Positions 32,055-41,815 of a stretch of 64,000 nt of DNA are shown one piece after another. Both the position numbers and the translations under genes were made by a program. The DNA comes from Rhodoferax sp. Lineage in GTDB: Bacteria; Pseudomonadota; Gammaproteobacteria; Burkholderiales; Burkholderiaceae_C. Every line of letters begins with the position of its first letter. Position 1 is the stretch's first letter. A model generated the notes under the pieces. The model had not been told where the DNA came from. It searched no databases and saw only the letters and a list, made by a program, of their open reading frames with translations. The DNA is taken from positions 1 to 64,000 of the forward strand of contig NZ_JAAFHA010000003.1 of the NCBI RefSeq assembly GCF_010365055.1, given 5' to 3'.

Positions 32055-33145
32055 GGCACCAGCGTCAGCGCGCGCATGTAATCCGGGCGCAGCATCAGCT
32101 CGTCCCAGGGCACGGCGGGCGTTTGCGGCAACAGCGCGCGGCGGCGCTCTTCACTGGCCTCCAGCGGCTGCCAGGTGCCTTTGAGCTGCGCCTCGGTCAG
32201 CCCGCTGATCCAGGCGTCCAGCGCGCTGCCTGCCCCTTCGCTGGTGGCCACCGACTGGTTGCACAGCAACACCAGGTCGCAGCCCGCATTGAGGGCCGCG
32301 ACCGCCGCCTGGGTGTAGCTGACCGGCGCGCCGTCGAGCAGGCGCGCCCCGGCCATCGACAGGTCGTCGCTGAAGATGGCCCCGCCAAAGCCCAGTTGGC
32401 CGCGCAAGATGTCGCCCAACCATTTGCTGGAAAACCCGGCCGGCCGCGCATCCACCTTGGGGTAGATCACATGCGCCGGCATGACGCTGCTGAGCGTGGT
32501 GCTGAGCCAGCCGTAGGGCGCGGCGTCGTCGGTCAAAATCGCCTTGAGGCTGCGTTTGTCCACCGGAATGGCGGTGTGCGAGTCCGCGGCCACGCTGCCG
32601 TGGCCTGGGAAGTGTTTGCCGCAATTGGCCATGCCGCTTTGCAGCAGGCCGTGCATCAGGCTCTTGGCCAGCAAGCTCACCACGCGCGCGTCACGGGCAA
32701 AAGCGCGGTCGCCAATGACGCTGCTGGCGCCAAAGTCCAGGTCCAGCACCGGGGTGAAGCTGAAGTCCACACCGCAGGCCCGCAACTCGGCACCCAGCAC
32801 AAAACCGCAGGCCGTGGCGGCATTGGTGGCACGCATCGCACCGCTGCCCGCGCCGCCCTTGCCATCGTTCATCCACAGCTCGCCCAAGGCCCGCATCGGC
32901 GGCAGGTGCGTGAAGCCGTCGGTCTTGAAGCGCTGCACGCGGCCGCCTTCGTGGTCAACACAGATCAGCAGGTCGCGCCGCACTTTTTTGATGTCGCGGC
33001 ACAACCGGGTCAGCTGGGCGCGACTCTCCCAGTTGCGGGCAAACAGGATCAGCCCGCCCACCAGCGGGTGCTGCAGGCGCTGGCGGTCGATGCGCGACAG
33101 GCCGAGGCCCGCGATGTCGATGATGAGGGGGGCATGTTGGGACAT
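32051..33145 (-). CDS. nagZ: Beta-N-acetylhexosaminidase
   Basis: PLIIDIAGLGLSRIDRQRLQHPLVGGLILFARN, VDHEGGRVQRF, GKHFPGHGSVAADSH. Confidence 0.95.
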   Translation of the reverse strand: MSQHAPLIIDIAGLGLSRIDRQRLQHPLVGGLILFARNWESRAQLTRLCRDIKKVRRDLLICVDHEGGRVQRFKTDGFTHLPPMRALGELWMNDGKGGAGSGAMRATNAATACGFVLGAELRACGVDFSFTPVLDLDFGASSVIGDRAFARDARVVSLLAKSLMHGLLQSGMANCGKHFPGHGSVAADSHTAIPVDKRSLKAILTDDAAPYGWLSTTLSSVMPAHVIYPKVDARPAGFSSKWLGDILRGQLGFGGAIFSDDLSMAGARLLDGAPVSYTQAAVAALNAGCDLVLLCNQSVATSEGAGSALDAWISGLTEAQLKGTWQPLEASEERRRALLPQTPAVPWDELMLRPDYMRALTLVP

Positions 33146-33163
33146 CAGAAAACTTTCAAAAGT

Positions 33164-33264
33164 AGAACTTACGCAAAACCGGCCCAGCCTCGTTGCGCCG
33201 CCTTACCGTACAAAGCTACTGTCGGCGCCGGCGTGCCCAGCTGGAACAATTTTGCGTAAGTTCT
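33164..33264. mobile_element. MITE-like element, 101 bp, with 15-bp perfect terminal inverted repeats
   Basis: AGAACTTACGCAAAA (33164-33178) and TTTTGCGTAAGTTCT (33250-33264) are exact reverse complements; no ORF inside. Confidence 0.7.
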
Positions 33265-33278
33265 CAACAGCATGTTTT

Positions 33279-33336
33279 ACTCTATTTTTAATAGCATGAA
33301 TCGTATATTACACGAGGGCTAGAGGCTTATTTTTTA
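33279..33336 (+). repeat. Palindromic repeat copy 8 (next to MITE-like element)
   Basis: ACTCTATTTTTAATAGC (33279-33295) + 20 nt + GGGCTAGAGGC (33316-). Confidence 0.85.
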
Positions 33337-33726
33337 TAAATTTTCGACCACACAGAAGCTGGCGGCGTAATCGGTTTCATCGGTCACGCTGATATGGGCG
33401 CTCAAACCACGCGCGTCAAACCAGTCTTTCAAGGCGCCGTGCAGCACGAGAGTGGGCTTGCCGCTGGGCAGGTTGCCCACTTCGCATAAGCGCCAGGTCA
33501 TGGGCATCGTCATGCCCAGACCGATGGCTTTGCTGAACGCCTCCTTGGCGCTGAAACGGGTGGCGAGGTAACGCACGCCGCGCTCGGGCCAGCGTGCGCT
33601 GCGCGCTTGCCAGGTGGCGAACTCGGCGTCGCTGAGGATTTTGAGTGCAAAGCGTTCGCCGTGGCGCCCCAAGCTGGCGCGGATGCGGCGCACGTCGCAG
33701 ACGTCGGTGCCAATGCCGTAGATCAC
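33334..33726 (-). CDS. acpS: Holo-[acyl-carrier-protein] synthase
   Basis: [48 protein letters not shown]. Confidence 0.95.
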   Translation of the reverse strand: MIYGIGTDVCDVRRIRASLGRHGERFALKILSDAEFATWQARSARWPERGVRYLATRFSAKEAFSKAIGLGMTMPMTWRLCEVGNLPSGKPTLVLHGALKDWFDARGLSAHISVTDETDYAASFCVVENL

Positions 33727-34490
33727 GACCTGCCCTGCTCGATGCAGCGCAGGTAGGCCTGCACCGTGGCGCTGTACCCCAGCTCCAGCGCGTCGGCAAT
33801 CAGCGCGTGGCCGATCGAGACTTCGGCCACGCCCGGCACGTGTTTGATGAAGGCGCTGAGGTTGTCGCGGTTCAGGTCATGGCCGGCGTTGATGCCCAAA
33901 CCGAGCTTGAGTGCCGCGCGGGCGGTCTCGGCAAAGCGGGCCAATTGCGGCGCTTGCTGCGCGGTGCCCCAGGTGGCCGCATAAGGCTCGGTGTAGAGCT
34001 CGACCCGGTCGGCCCCGACCGACTGCGCACCGGCCATGGCGGCGGGGTCAGCATCCATGAACAGGCTCACGCGCAGGCCCCAGGCATGGGCTTGCGCAAT
34101 CAACGGTCGCAAACGATTGGTATCGCCCGGGAAACCCCAGCCATGGTCACTGGTGAACTGGCCTTGGGCGTCGGGCACAAAGGTAACCTGGTGCACCGGC
34201 AGTTTGCGTTGCACCAAGTCGTGCACCACGTCCATCAGGTTGTGCGAGGGATTGCCCTCGATATTGAATTCGCGATCTGGCCAGCCTTTCAGCAGCGCCG
34301 CGAGTTCCGGCACATCACTGGCGCGAATGTGGCGCTCGTCGGGGCGGGGATGCACGGTGATGCCGTTGGCACCGGCCTGCAAACACAAGGTGGCCGCGCG
34401 CGTCACACTGGGGATGCCAAGGTAGCGCGTGTTGCGCACCAGCGCCACTTTGTTCAGGTTGACCGAGAGCGCTGTCTTTTTGTAGTTCAT
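33723..34490 (-). CDS. pdxJ: Pyridoxine 5'-phosphate synthase
   Basis: [48 protein letters not shown]. Confidence 0.95.
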   Translation of the reverse strand: MNYKKTALSVNLNKVALVRNTRYLGIPSVTRAATLCLQAGANGITVHPRPDERHIRASDVPELAALLKGWPDREFNIEGNPSHNLMDVVHDLVQRKLPVHQVTFVPDAQGQFTSDHGWGFPGDTNRLRPLIAQAHAWGLRVSLFMDADPAAMAGAQSVGADRVELYTEPYAATWGTAQQAPQLARFAETARAALKLGLGINAGHDLNRDNLSAFIKHVPGVAEVSIGHALIADALELGYSATVQAYLRCIEQGRS

Positions 34491-34522
34491 GCGGGCAATT
34501 CTACAAATTCGTCATTGCCCGC
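34491..34522. repeat. 9-bp perfect inverted repeat (GCGGGCAAT / ATTGCCCGC) abutting the pdxJ start codon
   Basis: Direct sequence inspection. Confidence 0.7.
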
Positions 34523-34562
34523 TTGGCGTGGCTATGACAGACAAGCGAACTCAGCGGGGTCG

Positions 34563-35312
34563 CTATAAGGACTGCAGGTCGATCATCATCTGCCGCGTGC
34601 GCAAAGTGGTCACCCCGCAGTGGTAATTGAGCAGCGTGCGCAGTTGCGGCTTGAGCTGCGCCATCACCTCCGAGCAGGCGCGCAGGGTGGCGGTAAACGG
34701 CTTTGATTCCGCCAGCGACTGCTGCAGCGCAACCCACTGCCGGCCGCTCAGGCTGGCCCGGTCCGCGTCATGGGTCTGGCGCAGGCCGCCCTCGGGCACC
34801 AGGCTGTAGCGACCCTCTGGGTCCAGCGCCACCAATGTCATGGTTTGCGCGTCGAGCAGGGGCAGCAAGCCGATCTCGCGCAGCAGCAACAGTTCAAAGG
34901 CGCGCAAAGCCGACTGCAAGGCTTCACCATGTTCGGAGGCGATCACCTGCACCACCTGCGCATACACATCAAACAATCGCGTGTGCGGGTCGTCGCGCGC
35001 CAGCAGCGTCAGCAACAATTCATTGAGGTACAGACCCGACATCAGCGCGTCGCCAGTCGGCATGACGTGGCCGCCCTGCCACTCGGCCGCCTTGAGGGTG
35101 CGAATCTCGGCATCGCCGCCAAAAGCCACATGCAAAGGCTGCAAGGGCAACAAAATCGGGCGAAAGCTGGAACTGGGCCGCTTGACGCCCTTGGCCACCA
35201 GCGCGATGCGGCCGTGGTGGCGCGTGAACACCTCCAGAATCAGGCTCGATTCGCTCCAGTCGTAGCGGTGCAGGACGTAAGCGGGTTCGTCAGAGATGCG
35301 TTGGGTGGCCAT
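34563..35312 (-). CDS. recO: DNA repair protein RecO
   Basis: [38 protein letters not shown]. Confidence 0.95.
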   Translation of the reverse strand: MATQRISDEPAYVLHRYDWSESSLILEVFTRHHGRIALVAKGVKRPSSSFRPILLPLQPLHVAFGGDAEIRTLKAAEWQGGHVMPTGDALMSGLYLNELLLTLLARDDPHTRLFDVYAQVVQVIASEHGEALQSALRAFELLLLREIGLLPLLDAQTMTLVALDPEGRYSLVPEGGLRQTHDADRASLSGRQWVALQQSLAESKPFTATLRACSEVMAQLKPQLRTLLNYHCGVTTLRTRQMMIDLQSL

Positions 35313-35594
35313 CAGTTGCAGTCAATCATTGGCAAGTAACGCTGAATGCGGCCCCGTTTGACAAAGAAATGATTCGCTTCTTTTCGAATCTGCATCGTTC
35401 AAGCGGTGAATCAAAAGACAGTTGCCGCCAACAGGACACTCGCGCTGACCATCTCAGCCAACCTTCCAGCGGACGCTCCAGATAGACGTTGAGAACGCAC
35501 GCATTCGGGCAATTATTGAAAGACATTTCGGTGATCCGAAGACTGAAAACAGACGGTTAGTCTCCACGCCCCACGGATCCACATTGAGAATTTA

Positions 35595-36095
35595 CTAATC
35601 AGAACTGTTTAGAAGCCTTTGTTTCTGTGCTGCAAACTCAGTTTCAGAAAGGATTCCTTTTTCCCTCAAATCGTCTAGCTTTATTAACTCTGAATATGTG
35701 TCTTTCGGCTTTGACGTCTGCTCTTTTGTTCTGACGTCAGCAGAAATCTTCTCTGTCTTTTCGATCACCACATCCGCTCGTTGAACAAGTGACGTACGGC
35801 GTACTTCAGGATCATTTTTATCAAGAACTCGGAATTGGTAGTCAAACTTGGCCCAACTTCCAGGCGTGTTGCCAACAGGTTTTTCATGAACCGAAATTGG
35901 AATCGCAACTTTCCCATGACTCGCGGCAAAGGCGTTTGCGTCTGCGATTACGCCAGCCTTCAATGAGCTGGAACTTCCAAATATGCCTGCATGGTCTTCT
36001 CTCGACAAAATGTAGGTGTCCGGCGATAGCTGAACCACTCCTGGGTTAGCGCAGCCCGCCAATAAGATAGCCACTGACGCGAGGCATTTTTTCAT
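35595..36095 (-). CDS. Lipoprotein with C-terminal SHOCT-like motif
   Basis: MKKCLASVAILLAGCANPG lipobox; C-term YSELIKLDDLREKGILSETEFAAQKQRLLNSSD; ORF extends to 36116. Confidence 0.75.
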   Translation of the reverse strand: MKKCLASVAILLAGCANPGVVQLSPDTYILSREDHAGIFGSSSSLKAGVIADANAFAASHGKVAIPISVHEKPVGNTPGSWAKFDYQFRVLDKNDPEVRRTSLVQRADVVIEKTEKISADVRTKEQTSKPKDTYSELIKLDDLREKGILSETEFAAQKQRLLNSSD

Positions 36096-36295
36096 GTTTT
36101 CCCTTTGTTTGTTCACGACAACAAATTGCCGCTAATGCACCCAGTCACAGCCTCCGCAGTTCAGTCTAACTGGATTTTCCCCACGAATTTCTCCCAAAAA
36201 TGGAAAGGATTTGGGTGACTGCGCTGCAAACGGGTGCTCCCGCCATCTTGGCCATCAGCCATTTTGACTTTCCATCCGCGTTCAAACTATGCTCG

Positions 36296-36378
36296 CCAGC
36301 AGGCGATGGGTTGGGGCGGTGGCCGATTTCTGGGCCTTTGACAGCATGAGGACGCCGCCCCAAGCCATCGCCTGGCAC
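36296..36378. repeat. Imperfect long inverted repeat / hairpin in the recO-era intergenic region
   Basis: AGGCGATGGGTTGGGGCGG ... CCGCCCCAAGCCATCGCCT, one mismatch, short internal loop. Confidence 0.65.
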
Positions 36379-36427
36379 CCACGCCTACCCAACAGCCATG
36401 CGAGCGTCAAATTAAGATTTTCAGCGC

Positions 36428-37504
36428 CTACTGGTAGCCGAACGAACGCACGCGCGCCTCATCATCAGCCCACCCCGAGCGCACTTTCACCCACATCTCG
36501 ATAAACACCTTGCAGTCCAGTGCCTTTTCCAGTTCGACGCGGGTTTCCATGCCGATGCGCTTGATGCGCTCGCCCTTGTCGCCGATCACCATGGCTTTGT
36601 GCGTGTCACGCTCGACCACGATGGTGGCGGCAATGCGTAAGAGCCGCTTTTGTTTGCCGCGACCGGGCTCTTCCTCGAACTTGTCTATCACCACGGTCGA
36701 GGTGTAGGGCAGCTCGTCGCCGGTCAGGCGGAACAGCTTTTCGCGCACGGTCTCGCTGGCCAAAAACTTCTCGCTGCGGTCGGTGAGCTCGTCCTCGGCG
36801 TACCACCAGGCCTGCTCGGGCAGGTATTTTTCGCAGATGCCCAGCATGCGCTCGATGTCCTTGGCGTTCTTGGCCGACATGGGCACAAACTCGGCAAAGG
36901 CGTGGCGCTGTTGCATCTCCTGCAACCAGGGCGCGATGTCGGCGCGGCGCGTGACCTGGTCCAGCTTGTTGGCCACCAGCAAGGTGGGAATGTCTTTGCC
37001 CAGAAGCTCCAGCACCTTGGCGTCGGCCTGGTTGAACATGCCCGCCTCCACCACGAACAGAATCAGGTCCACATCGCCGACGGCGCCGAGCACGGTCTTG
37101 TTGAGCGAACGGTTCAGCGCGTTGTTGTGGCGGGTCTGGAAGCCGGGGGTATCCACAAACACGAACTGCGACACGCCCTGGCTGTGGATGCCGGTGATGC
37201 GGTGGCGCGTGGTTTGCGCCTTGCGCGAGGTGATGCTGATCTTCTGACCCACCAGCGCATTCATCAAGGTCGATTTACCGACGTTGGGTTTGCCCACGAT
37301 GGCGATCAAGCCGCAGCGCTGGCCTTCAACTGGCACAGCCGGCGCAGCGCCCACGCGCATGCTTTTGAGCATGCTTTCTATGTCATTTTGACCTTCAGCC
37401 CCCGTCATTATTACATCATCAGCTATCGATTTAGAAGCAGATGATTTGGCGACATCCAATTTCTTGGGTTTTGGTGTTTTAACAGTTGTTTTTGAAGCAG
37501 TCAT
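36428..37504 (-). CDS. era: GTPase Era with unusual N-terminal extension
   Basis: [41 protein letters not shown] domain; extra N-terminus [30 protein letters not shown]... Confidence 0.95.
   Translation of the reverse strand: MTASKTTVKTPKPKKLDVAKSSASKSIADDVIMTGAEGQNDIESMLKSMRVGAAPAVPVEGQRCGLIAIVGKPNVGKSTLMNALVGQKISITSRKAQTTRHRITGIHSQGVSQFVFVDTPGFQTRHNNALNRSLNKTVLGAVGDVDLILFVVEAGMFNQADAKVLELLGKDIPTLLVANKLDQVTRRADIAPWLQEMQQRHAFAEFVPMSAKNAKDIERMLGICEKYLPEQAWWYAEDELTDRSEKFLASETVREKLFRLTGDELPYTSTVVIDKFEEEPGRGKQKRLLRIAATIVVERDTHKAMVIGDKGERIKRIGMETRVELEKALDCKVFIEMWVKVRSGWADDEARVRSFGYQ
37383..37438 (-). repeat. Palindromic repeat copy 9 (inside era N-terminal extension)
   Basis: CAGCCC (37396-37401) + 20 nt + GCTATCGATTTAGAAGC (37422-37438). 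Confidence 0.8.
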
Positions 37505-38187
37505 TGCCCGGCCTTTGCCTTGAGTGTTTGCAGCATCGCAGCAGCTGCGGCTTGTTCGCCAGCACGACGGGAACCGCCGATGCCACGTTCTGAAAAATTA
37601 AGTTCAACAATTTCGCATTCGACGTCAAACGTCTGCTTGTGCGCCGCCCCCAGGGTGGCCACCACCCGGTACAGCGGCAGGTTCATCTTGCGCCCTTGCA
37701 GCCATTCCTGCAGTTCCGTCTTGGGGTCTTTGCCGATGGCGTCCATGTCGGATTTGATGTCGACCGCCTGGAACAAACGCCGCACCAGGGCTTGCGCCAC
37801 GGTAAATCCGGCATCCAGATAAACCGCACCGATGACGGCCTCCAGCGCATCGGCCAGGATGGAGGGGCGCTTGTGTCCGCCCGAGCGTGCCTCGCCTTCG
37901 CCCAGGCGAATGACCTGCGGCAAGCCCAAGCCCTCGGCCAGATGGTGCAGCGTGTCTTGCTTGACCAGATTGGCACGCACGCGCGACAAATCGCCCTCGG
38001 GCAGCGTGCTCAGGCGCTCGTACAGCAGGTCAGCGACGGCCAGGCCAAGCACCGAGTCGCCCAAAAATTCCAGCCGTTCATTGTGATCAATCGAAAAACT
38101 GCGATGCGTGAGCGCGCGCGTCAACAGACCCCGGTCGGAAAACTCATGCTGCAAACGAGCTTGCAGCGCCGTCAAACCACTATTCAA
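37501..38187 (-). CDS. rnc: Ribonuclease III
   Basis: [31 protein letters not shown]. Confidence 0.96.
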   Translation of the reverse strand: MNSGLTALQARLQHEFSDRGLLTRALTHRSFSIDHNERLEFLGDSVLGLAVADLLYERLSTLPEGDLSRVRANLVKQDTLHHLAEGLGLPQVIRLGEGEARSGGHKRPSILADALEAVIGAVYLDAGFTVAQALVRRLFQAVDIKSDMDAIGKDPKTELQEWLQGRKMNLPLYRVVATLGAAHKQTFDVECEIVELNFSERGIGGSRRAGEQAAAAAMLQTLKAKAGQ

Positions 38188-38211
38188 ACCGATACCTCTG
38201 CGCTCGTCGCA

Positions 38212-38577
38212 TCAACGGGAACGCCCGGCGTATTTGAGCGTCAGGTAGCCCGGGCCGGCCAGATGAATCTCGCGCTGGTAGGCAAAACTGACGATGATTT
38301 TGTCGTTCTCTTTGGTGACTTCCAGGTCTTTGCCAGCCACAGAGGTGATGTTGTCGACCGCCGCCGCCTTGTCAAAAATGCTGCGCACTTCGGCCACCGA
38401 ATTGCCTTCGCTGGCCTTGTTCACCGCTTTGATAACGGTCTGGTATTCAATCGCCGTGGGCACAATTTGGGCGGCAATGACGCCAGCCACAGCCAGCAGA
38501 CCACCGACAAACAAGAGCCCCAAAAAAGACAGGCCGCGCTGCTTGGATTTGAACTGAACCATGCTGCATCCTCCCAA
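38212..38577 (-). CDS. DUF4845 domain-containing membrane protein
   Basis: KSKQRGLSFLGLLFVGGLLAVAGVIAAQIVPTAIEYQTVIKAVNKA; between lepB and rnc. Confidence 0.9.
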   Translation of the reverse strand: MGGCSMVQFKSKQRGLSFLGLLFVGGLLAVAGVIAAQIVPTAIEYQTVIKAVNKASEGNSVAEVRSIFDKAAAVDNITSVAGKDLEVTKENDKIIVSFAYQREIHLAGPGYLTLKYAGRSR

Positions 38578-39543
38578 TCAGTTGAACGAACCGATGCGCT
38601 TCAAGCTGCTGAAGTTCATCCAGACAAAAAATGCTTTGCCGACAATGTTTTTGTCTGGCACAAAGCCCCAATAACGCGAGTCCAGCGAGTTGTCGCGGTT
38701 GTCGCCCATCATGAAGTAGTGCCCGGCCGGCACTTTGCACACGACGCCCTCGACACTGTAGCGACAGTTTTGTTTGAACTCAAAGTCATCCGCGCCCGGA
38801 ATAAAGGCGGGTCGGGCATCGTCATTGAGCAAGCGGTGCTTGTGCTCGCCCAGGGTCTCCTCGAACTGCTTGAAGTAGCGCATGGCGTCTTCGTCGAAGA
38901 ATTCGGGCACGGCAGTGGTTTCAATCACCTGCCCGTTGATGGTGAGGCGCTTGTTCAGATAGGCCACCTCGTCGCCGGGGAGACCGACGACGCGCTTGAT
39001 GTAATCGAGGCTTGGTTTGGGTGGATAGCGGAACACCATGACATCGCCACGCTGCGGTGGCGTGCCCTCGGTGATCTTGGTATTGATCACCGGCAGGCGC
39101 ACACCGTAGTGGAACTTGTTGACCAGAATCAGGTCGCCAACCATCAGGGTCGGAATCATGGAACCCGACGGAATCTTGAAGGGCTCGAACAGGAAGGAGC
39201 GCAAGAAGAAAACGGCGATGATCACAGGGAACAGGCCTGCCGTCCAATCCAGCCACCAAGGCTGCGCCAGCAGGCGAACCCGGGCCTCGGTGACATCCAG
39301 GTCGACCTGGCTGATGCCTTGTTTGGCCAGGGCTTCGCGGCGCTTGATGGCGTCGGCCTCCAGCAAGGCGACCGCCTTCTGCCGCTGCGGCAGGAAATAA
39401 AAGCGCTCGGCCAGCCAGTAGATACCGGTCACCACAGTGGCCATGAACAACAACAAGGCAAAGTTTCCCTCCAACATGCCAAAGTACCAGGCACCGGCGT
39501 AGCCGACAAAGGCCGCCAGAATGAACGCGGTAAGAACTTGCAT
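38578..39543 (-). CDS. lepB: Signal peptidase I
   Basis: FEPFKIPSGSMIPTLMVGDLILVNKFHYGVRLPV, GDNRDNSLDSRYWGFVP. Confidence 0.96.
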   Translation of the reverse strand: MQVLTAFILAAFVGYAGAWYFGMLEGNFALLLFMATVVTGIYWLAERFYFLPQRQKAVALLEADAIKRREALAKQGISQVDLDVTEARVRLLAQPWWLDWTAGLFPVIIAVFFLRSFLFEPFKIPSGSMIPTLMVGDLILVNKFHYGVRLPVINTKITEGTPPQRGDVMVFRYPPKPSLDYIKRVVGLPGDEVAYLNKRLTINGQVIETTAVPEFFDEDAMRYFKQFEETLGEHKHRLLNDDARPAFIPGADDFEFKQNCRYSVEGVVCKVPAGHYFMMGDNRDNSLDSRYWGFVPDKNIVGKAFFVWMNFSSLKRIGSFN

Positions 39544-41354
39544 TAAGAGTCCACCTGCAAAATAGCCAAAAATGCCTCTTGCGGCACGGACACTGAACCA
39601 ATCTGTTTCATGCGTTTCTTACCTTCTTTTTGTTTGTCTAGGAGCTTGTGCTTGCGCGAAATGTCGCCGCCATAGCACTTGGCGATCACGTTCTTGCGCA
39701 TGGCGCGAATTGTCTCACGCGCTATCACGTTGGAGCCAATGGCGGCCTGGATCGCCACGTCGTACATTTGGCGCGAGATGATCTCGCGCATTTTGGCCAC
39801 CACGGCACGGCCCCGGTACTGCGACTGGGAGCGGTGCACGATGATGGACAGCGCATCGACCTTGTCGCCGTTGAGCAAAATATCGACCTTCACCACGTCA
39901 GCGGCGCGGTATTCCTTGAACTCGTAATCCATCGACGCATAGCCGCGCGATACGCTCTTGAGCTTGTCAAAGAAGTCCATCACGATCTCGGCCAGCGGCA
40001 TCTCATAGGTGAGCATCACCTGGCGGCCATGGTAGGCCATGTTCATCTGCACACCGCGCTTCTGGTTGGCCAGCGTCATCACCGCACCGACGTAATCCTG
40101 CGGCATGTACAAGTGCACTGTGACGATGGGCTCGCGCACTTCGTCCAGCCGGCCCTGGTCGGGCATCTTGGCCGGGTTCTCGACCATCTTGATGCTGCCA
40201 TCGGCCTGCACCACCTGGTATTCCACGCTCGGCGCCGTGGTGATCAGGTCCTGATCAAACTCGCGCTCCAGCCGCTCCTGCACGATCTCCATGTGCAGCA
40301 GTCCCAAGAAGCCGCAGCGAAAGCCAAAACCCAATGCCTGTGACACTTCAGGCTGATAGCGCAGCGACGAGTCGTTGAGTTTGAGCTTCTCAAGACTGTC
40401 GCGCAGCCCCTCATACTCGCTCGCCTCGGTCGGATAAAGGCCGGCAAACACCTGCGGCTGGATTTCCTTGAAACCCGGCAAGGGCTCGGTGGCGGTAAAG
40501 GCAGCACCGCCAGTACCGGTTTTGATCAGGGTGATGGTGTCACCCACTTTGGCGGCCTGCAGCTCGCGAATGCCGGCAATGATGTAACCCACCTCACCCG
40601 CCTCCAATGAATCACGTGGCTCATTGGCGGGGGTGAAGACACCCAGGTTGTCGGCGTTGTACATGGTGCCGGTGGCCATCATCTTGATGCGTTCGCCTTT
40701 GGCCAGGCGCCCATCAACCACCCGCACCAGCATCACGACGCCGACATAGGTGTCGAACCAGCTGTCGACAATCATGGCGCGCAGCGGACCCGCCGGGTTG
40801 CCCTTGGGCGGCGGCATGCGAGCCACCACGGCTTCAAGGATTTCTTCAATCCCCATGCCGGTTTTGGCCGAACAGGCAATGGCGTCGGTGGCATCAATGC
40901 CAATCACGTCTTCAATTTCAATCTTGGCGTTGTCAGGATCGGCATTGGGCAAATCCATCTTGTTCAAGACCGGCACCACCTCCACCCCCAAGTCAAGTGC
41001 GGTGTAGCAGTTGGCCACCGTTTGGGCCTCGACCCCTTGGCTGGCATCCACCACCAGCAGCGCCCCTTCGCAGGCCGAGAGCGAACGACTGACTTCATAC
41101 GAGAAGTCGACGTGCCCCGGGGTGTCAATCAAATTGAGGTTGTAAATCTGACCGTTCTGCGCCTTGTATTTGAGCGACGCCGTCTGCGCCTTGATGGTTA
41201 TCCCACGCTCTTTCTCAATGTCCATCGAGTCCAGCACCTGCGCCTCCATCTGCCGCTCTTGCAGACCGCCGCAGCGTTGAATCAAACGATCCGCCAGGGT
41301 GGATTTGCCGTGGTCAATGTGCGCAATGATTGAAAAGTTTCTGATGTGATTCAT
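39543..41354 (-). CDS. lepA: Elongation factor 4
   Basis: [26 protein letters not shown]. Confidence 0.97.
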   Translation of the reverse strand: MNHIRNFSIIAHIDHGKSTLADRLIQRCGGLQERQMEAQVLDSMDIEKERGITIKAQTASLKYKAQNGQIYNLNLIDTPGHVDFSYEVSRSLSACEGALLVVDASQGVEAQTVANCYTALDLGVEVVPVLNKMDLPNADPDNAKIEIEDVIGIDATDAIACSAKTGMGIEEILEAVVARMPPPKGNPAGPLRAMIVDSWFDTYVGVVMLVRVVDGRLAKGERIKMMATGTMYNADNLGVFTPANEPRDSLEAGEVGYIIAGIRELQAAKVGDTITLIKTGTGGAAFTATEPLPGFKEIQPQVFAGLYPTEASEYEGLRDSLEKLKLNDSSLRYQPEVSQALGFGFRCGFLGLLHMEIVQERLEREFDQDLITTAPSVEYQVVQADGSIKMVENPAKMPDQGRLDEVREPIVTVHLYMPQDYVGAVMTLANQKRGVQMNMAYHGRQVMLTYEMPLAEIVMDFFDKLKSVSRGYASMDYEFKEYRAADVVKVDILLNGDKVDALSIIVHRSQSQYRGRAVVAKMREIISRQMYDVAIQAAIGSNVIARETIRAMRKNVIAKCYGGDISRKHKLLDKQKEGKKRMKQIGSVSVPQEAFLAILQVDS

Positions 41355-41396
41355 CAAGGGGGAGCTTCAAGTGATTGGTAAAAACAATGACGACCA

Positions 41397-41429
41397 AGAA
41401 AAAAGGGCACGTCAAATATTGACGCGCCC
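41397..41429 (-). terminator. Terminator-like hairpin upstream of lepA (minus-strand orientation)
   Basis: Minus strand: GGGCGCGTCAATATTTGACGTGCCC followed by TTTTTT; 43 nt upstream of lepA start. Confidence 0.7.
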
Positions 41430-41751
41430 TGAACCAACAATCATTGGCAACTGCGATAGCTGGAACTTCATTGTAGGCAAAAAGCCTGAAATGGACAGCC
41501 CAAAAACAGTCACACTGGGGCGTTGCAGAGCAGCAACAAAAAATTATACACAGCTTATCAACATGGTTGATGGATCGGCCTCTGGACAACTTGTGGGCGA
41601 ACTGTGGACCATTTGTTGGTCCATCTTCATTTTCCCGCATCGTGGAGTTTGACCATCTTCATATGCCTTCAACGGTCGATTGGGACCACCCATTCTAACC
41701 AAAACACGAAGAGCGAGAATCACAAGTTAGTGAACGCACACTTGCATTCAA

Positions 41752-41785
41752 GAAAAAGATGGGCAAAAAAATAACAAGCCCATCT
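41752..41785 (-). terminator. Terminator downstream of degP-like gene
   Basis: Minus strand: AGATGGGC-loop-GCCCATCT followed by TTTTCTT. Confidence 0.75.
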
Positions 41786-41815
41786 GCACTCTGGGGTCTT
41801 ACAGAGCCTACTTGG

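Noticed and set aside
31781-33259. 492-aa plus-strand ORF
   Set aside because: Antisense to nagZ; low-complexity Ala/Gln/His/Arg composition typical of shadow ORFs in high-GC DNA.
37639-39546. 635-aa plus-strand ORF
   Set aside because: Antisense shadow of rnc, DUF4845 and lepB, all with clear homology; composition-driven open frame.
41314-41640. 108-aa Cys-rich minus-strand ORF upstream of lepA
   Set aside because: Overlaps the lepA start in another frame, runs through the terminator hairpin and lacks a credible RBS or domain; the RNA interpretation is preferred.
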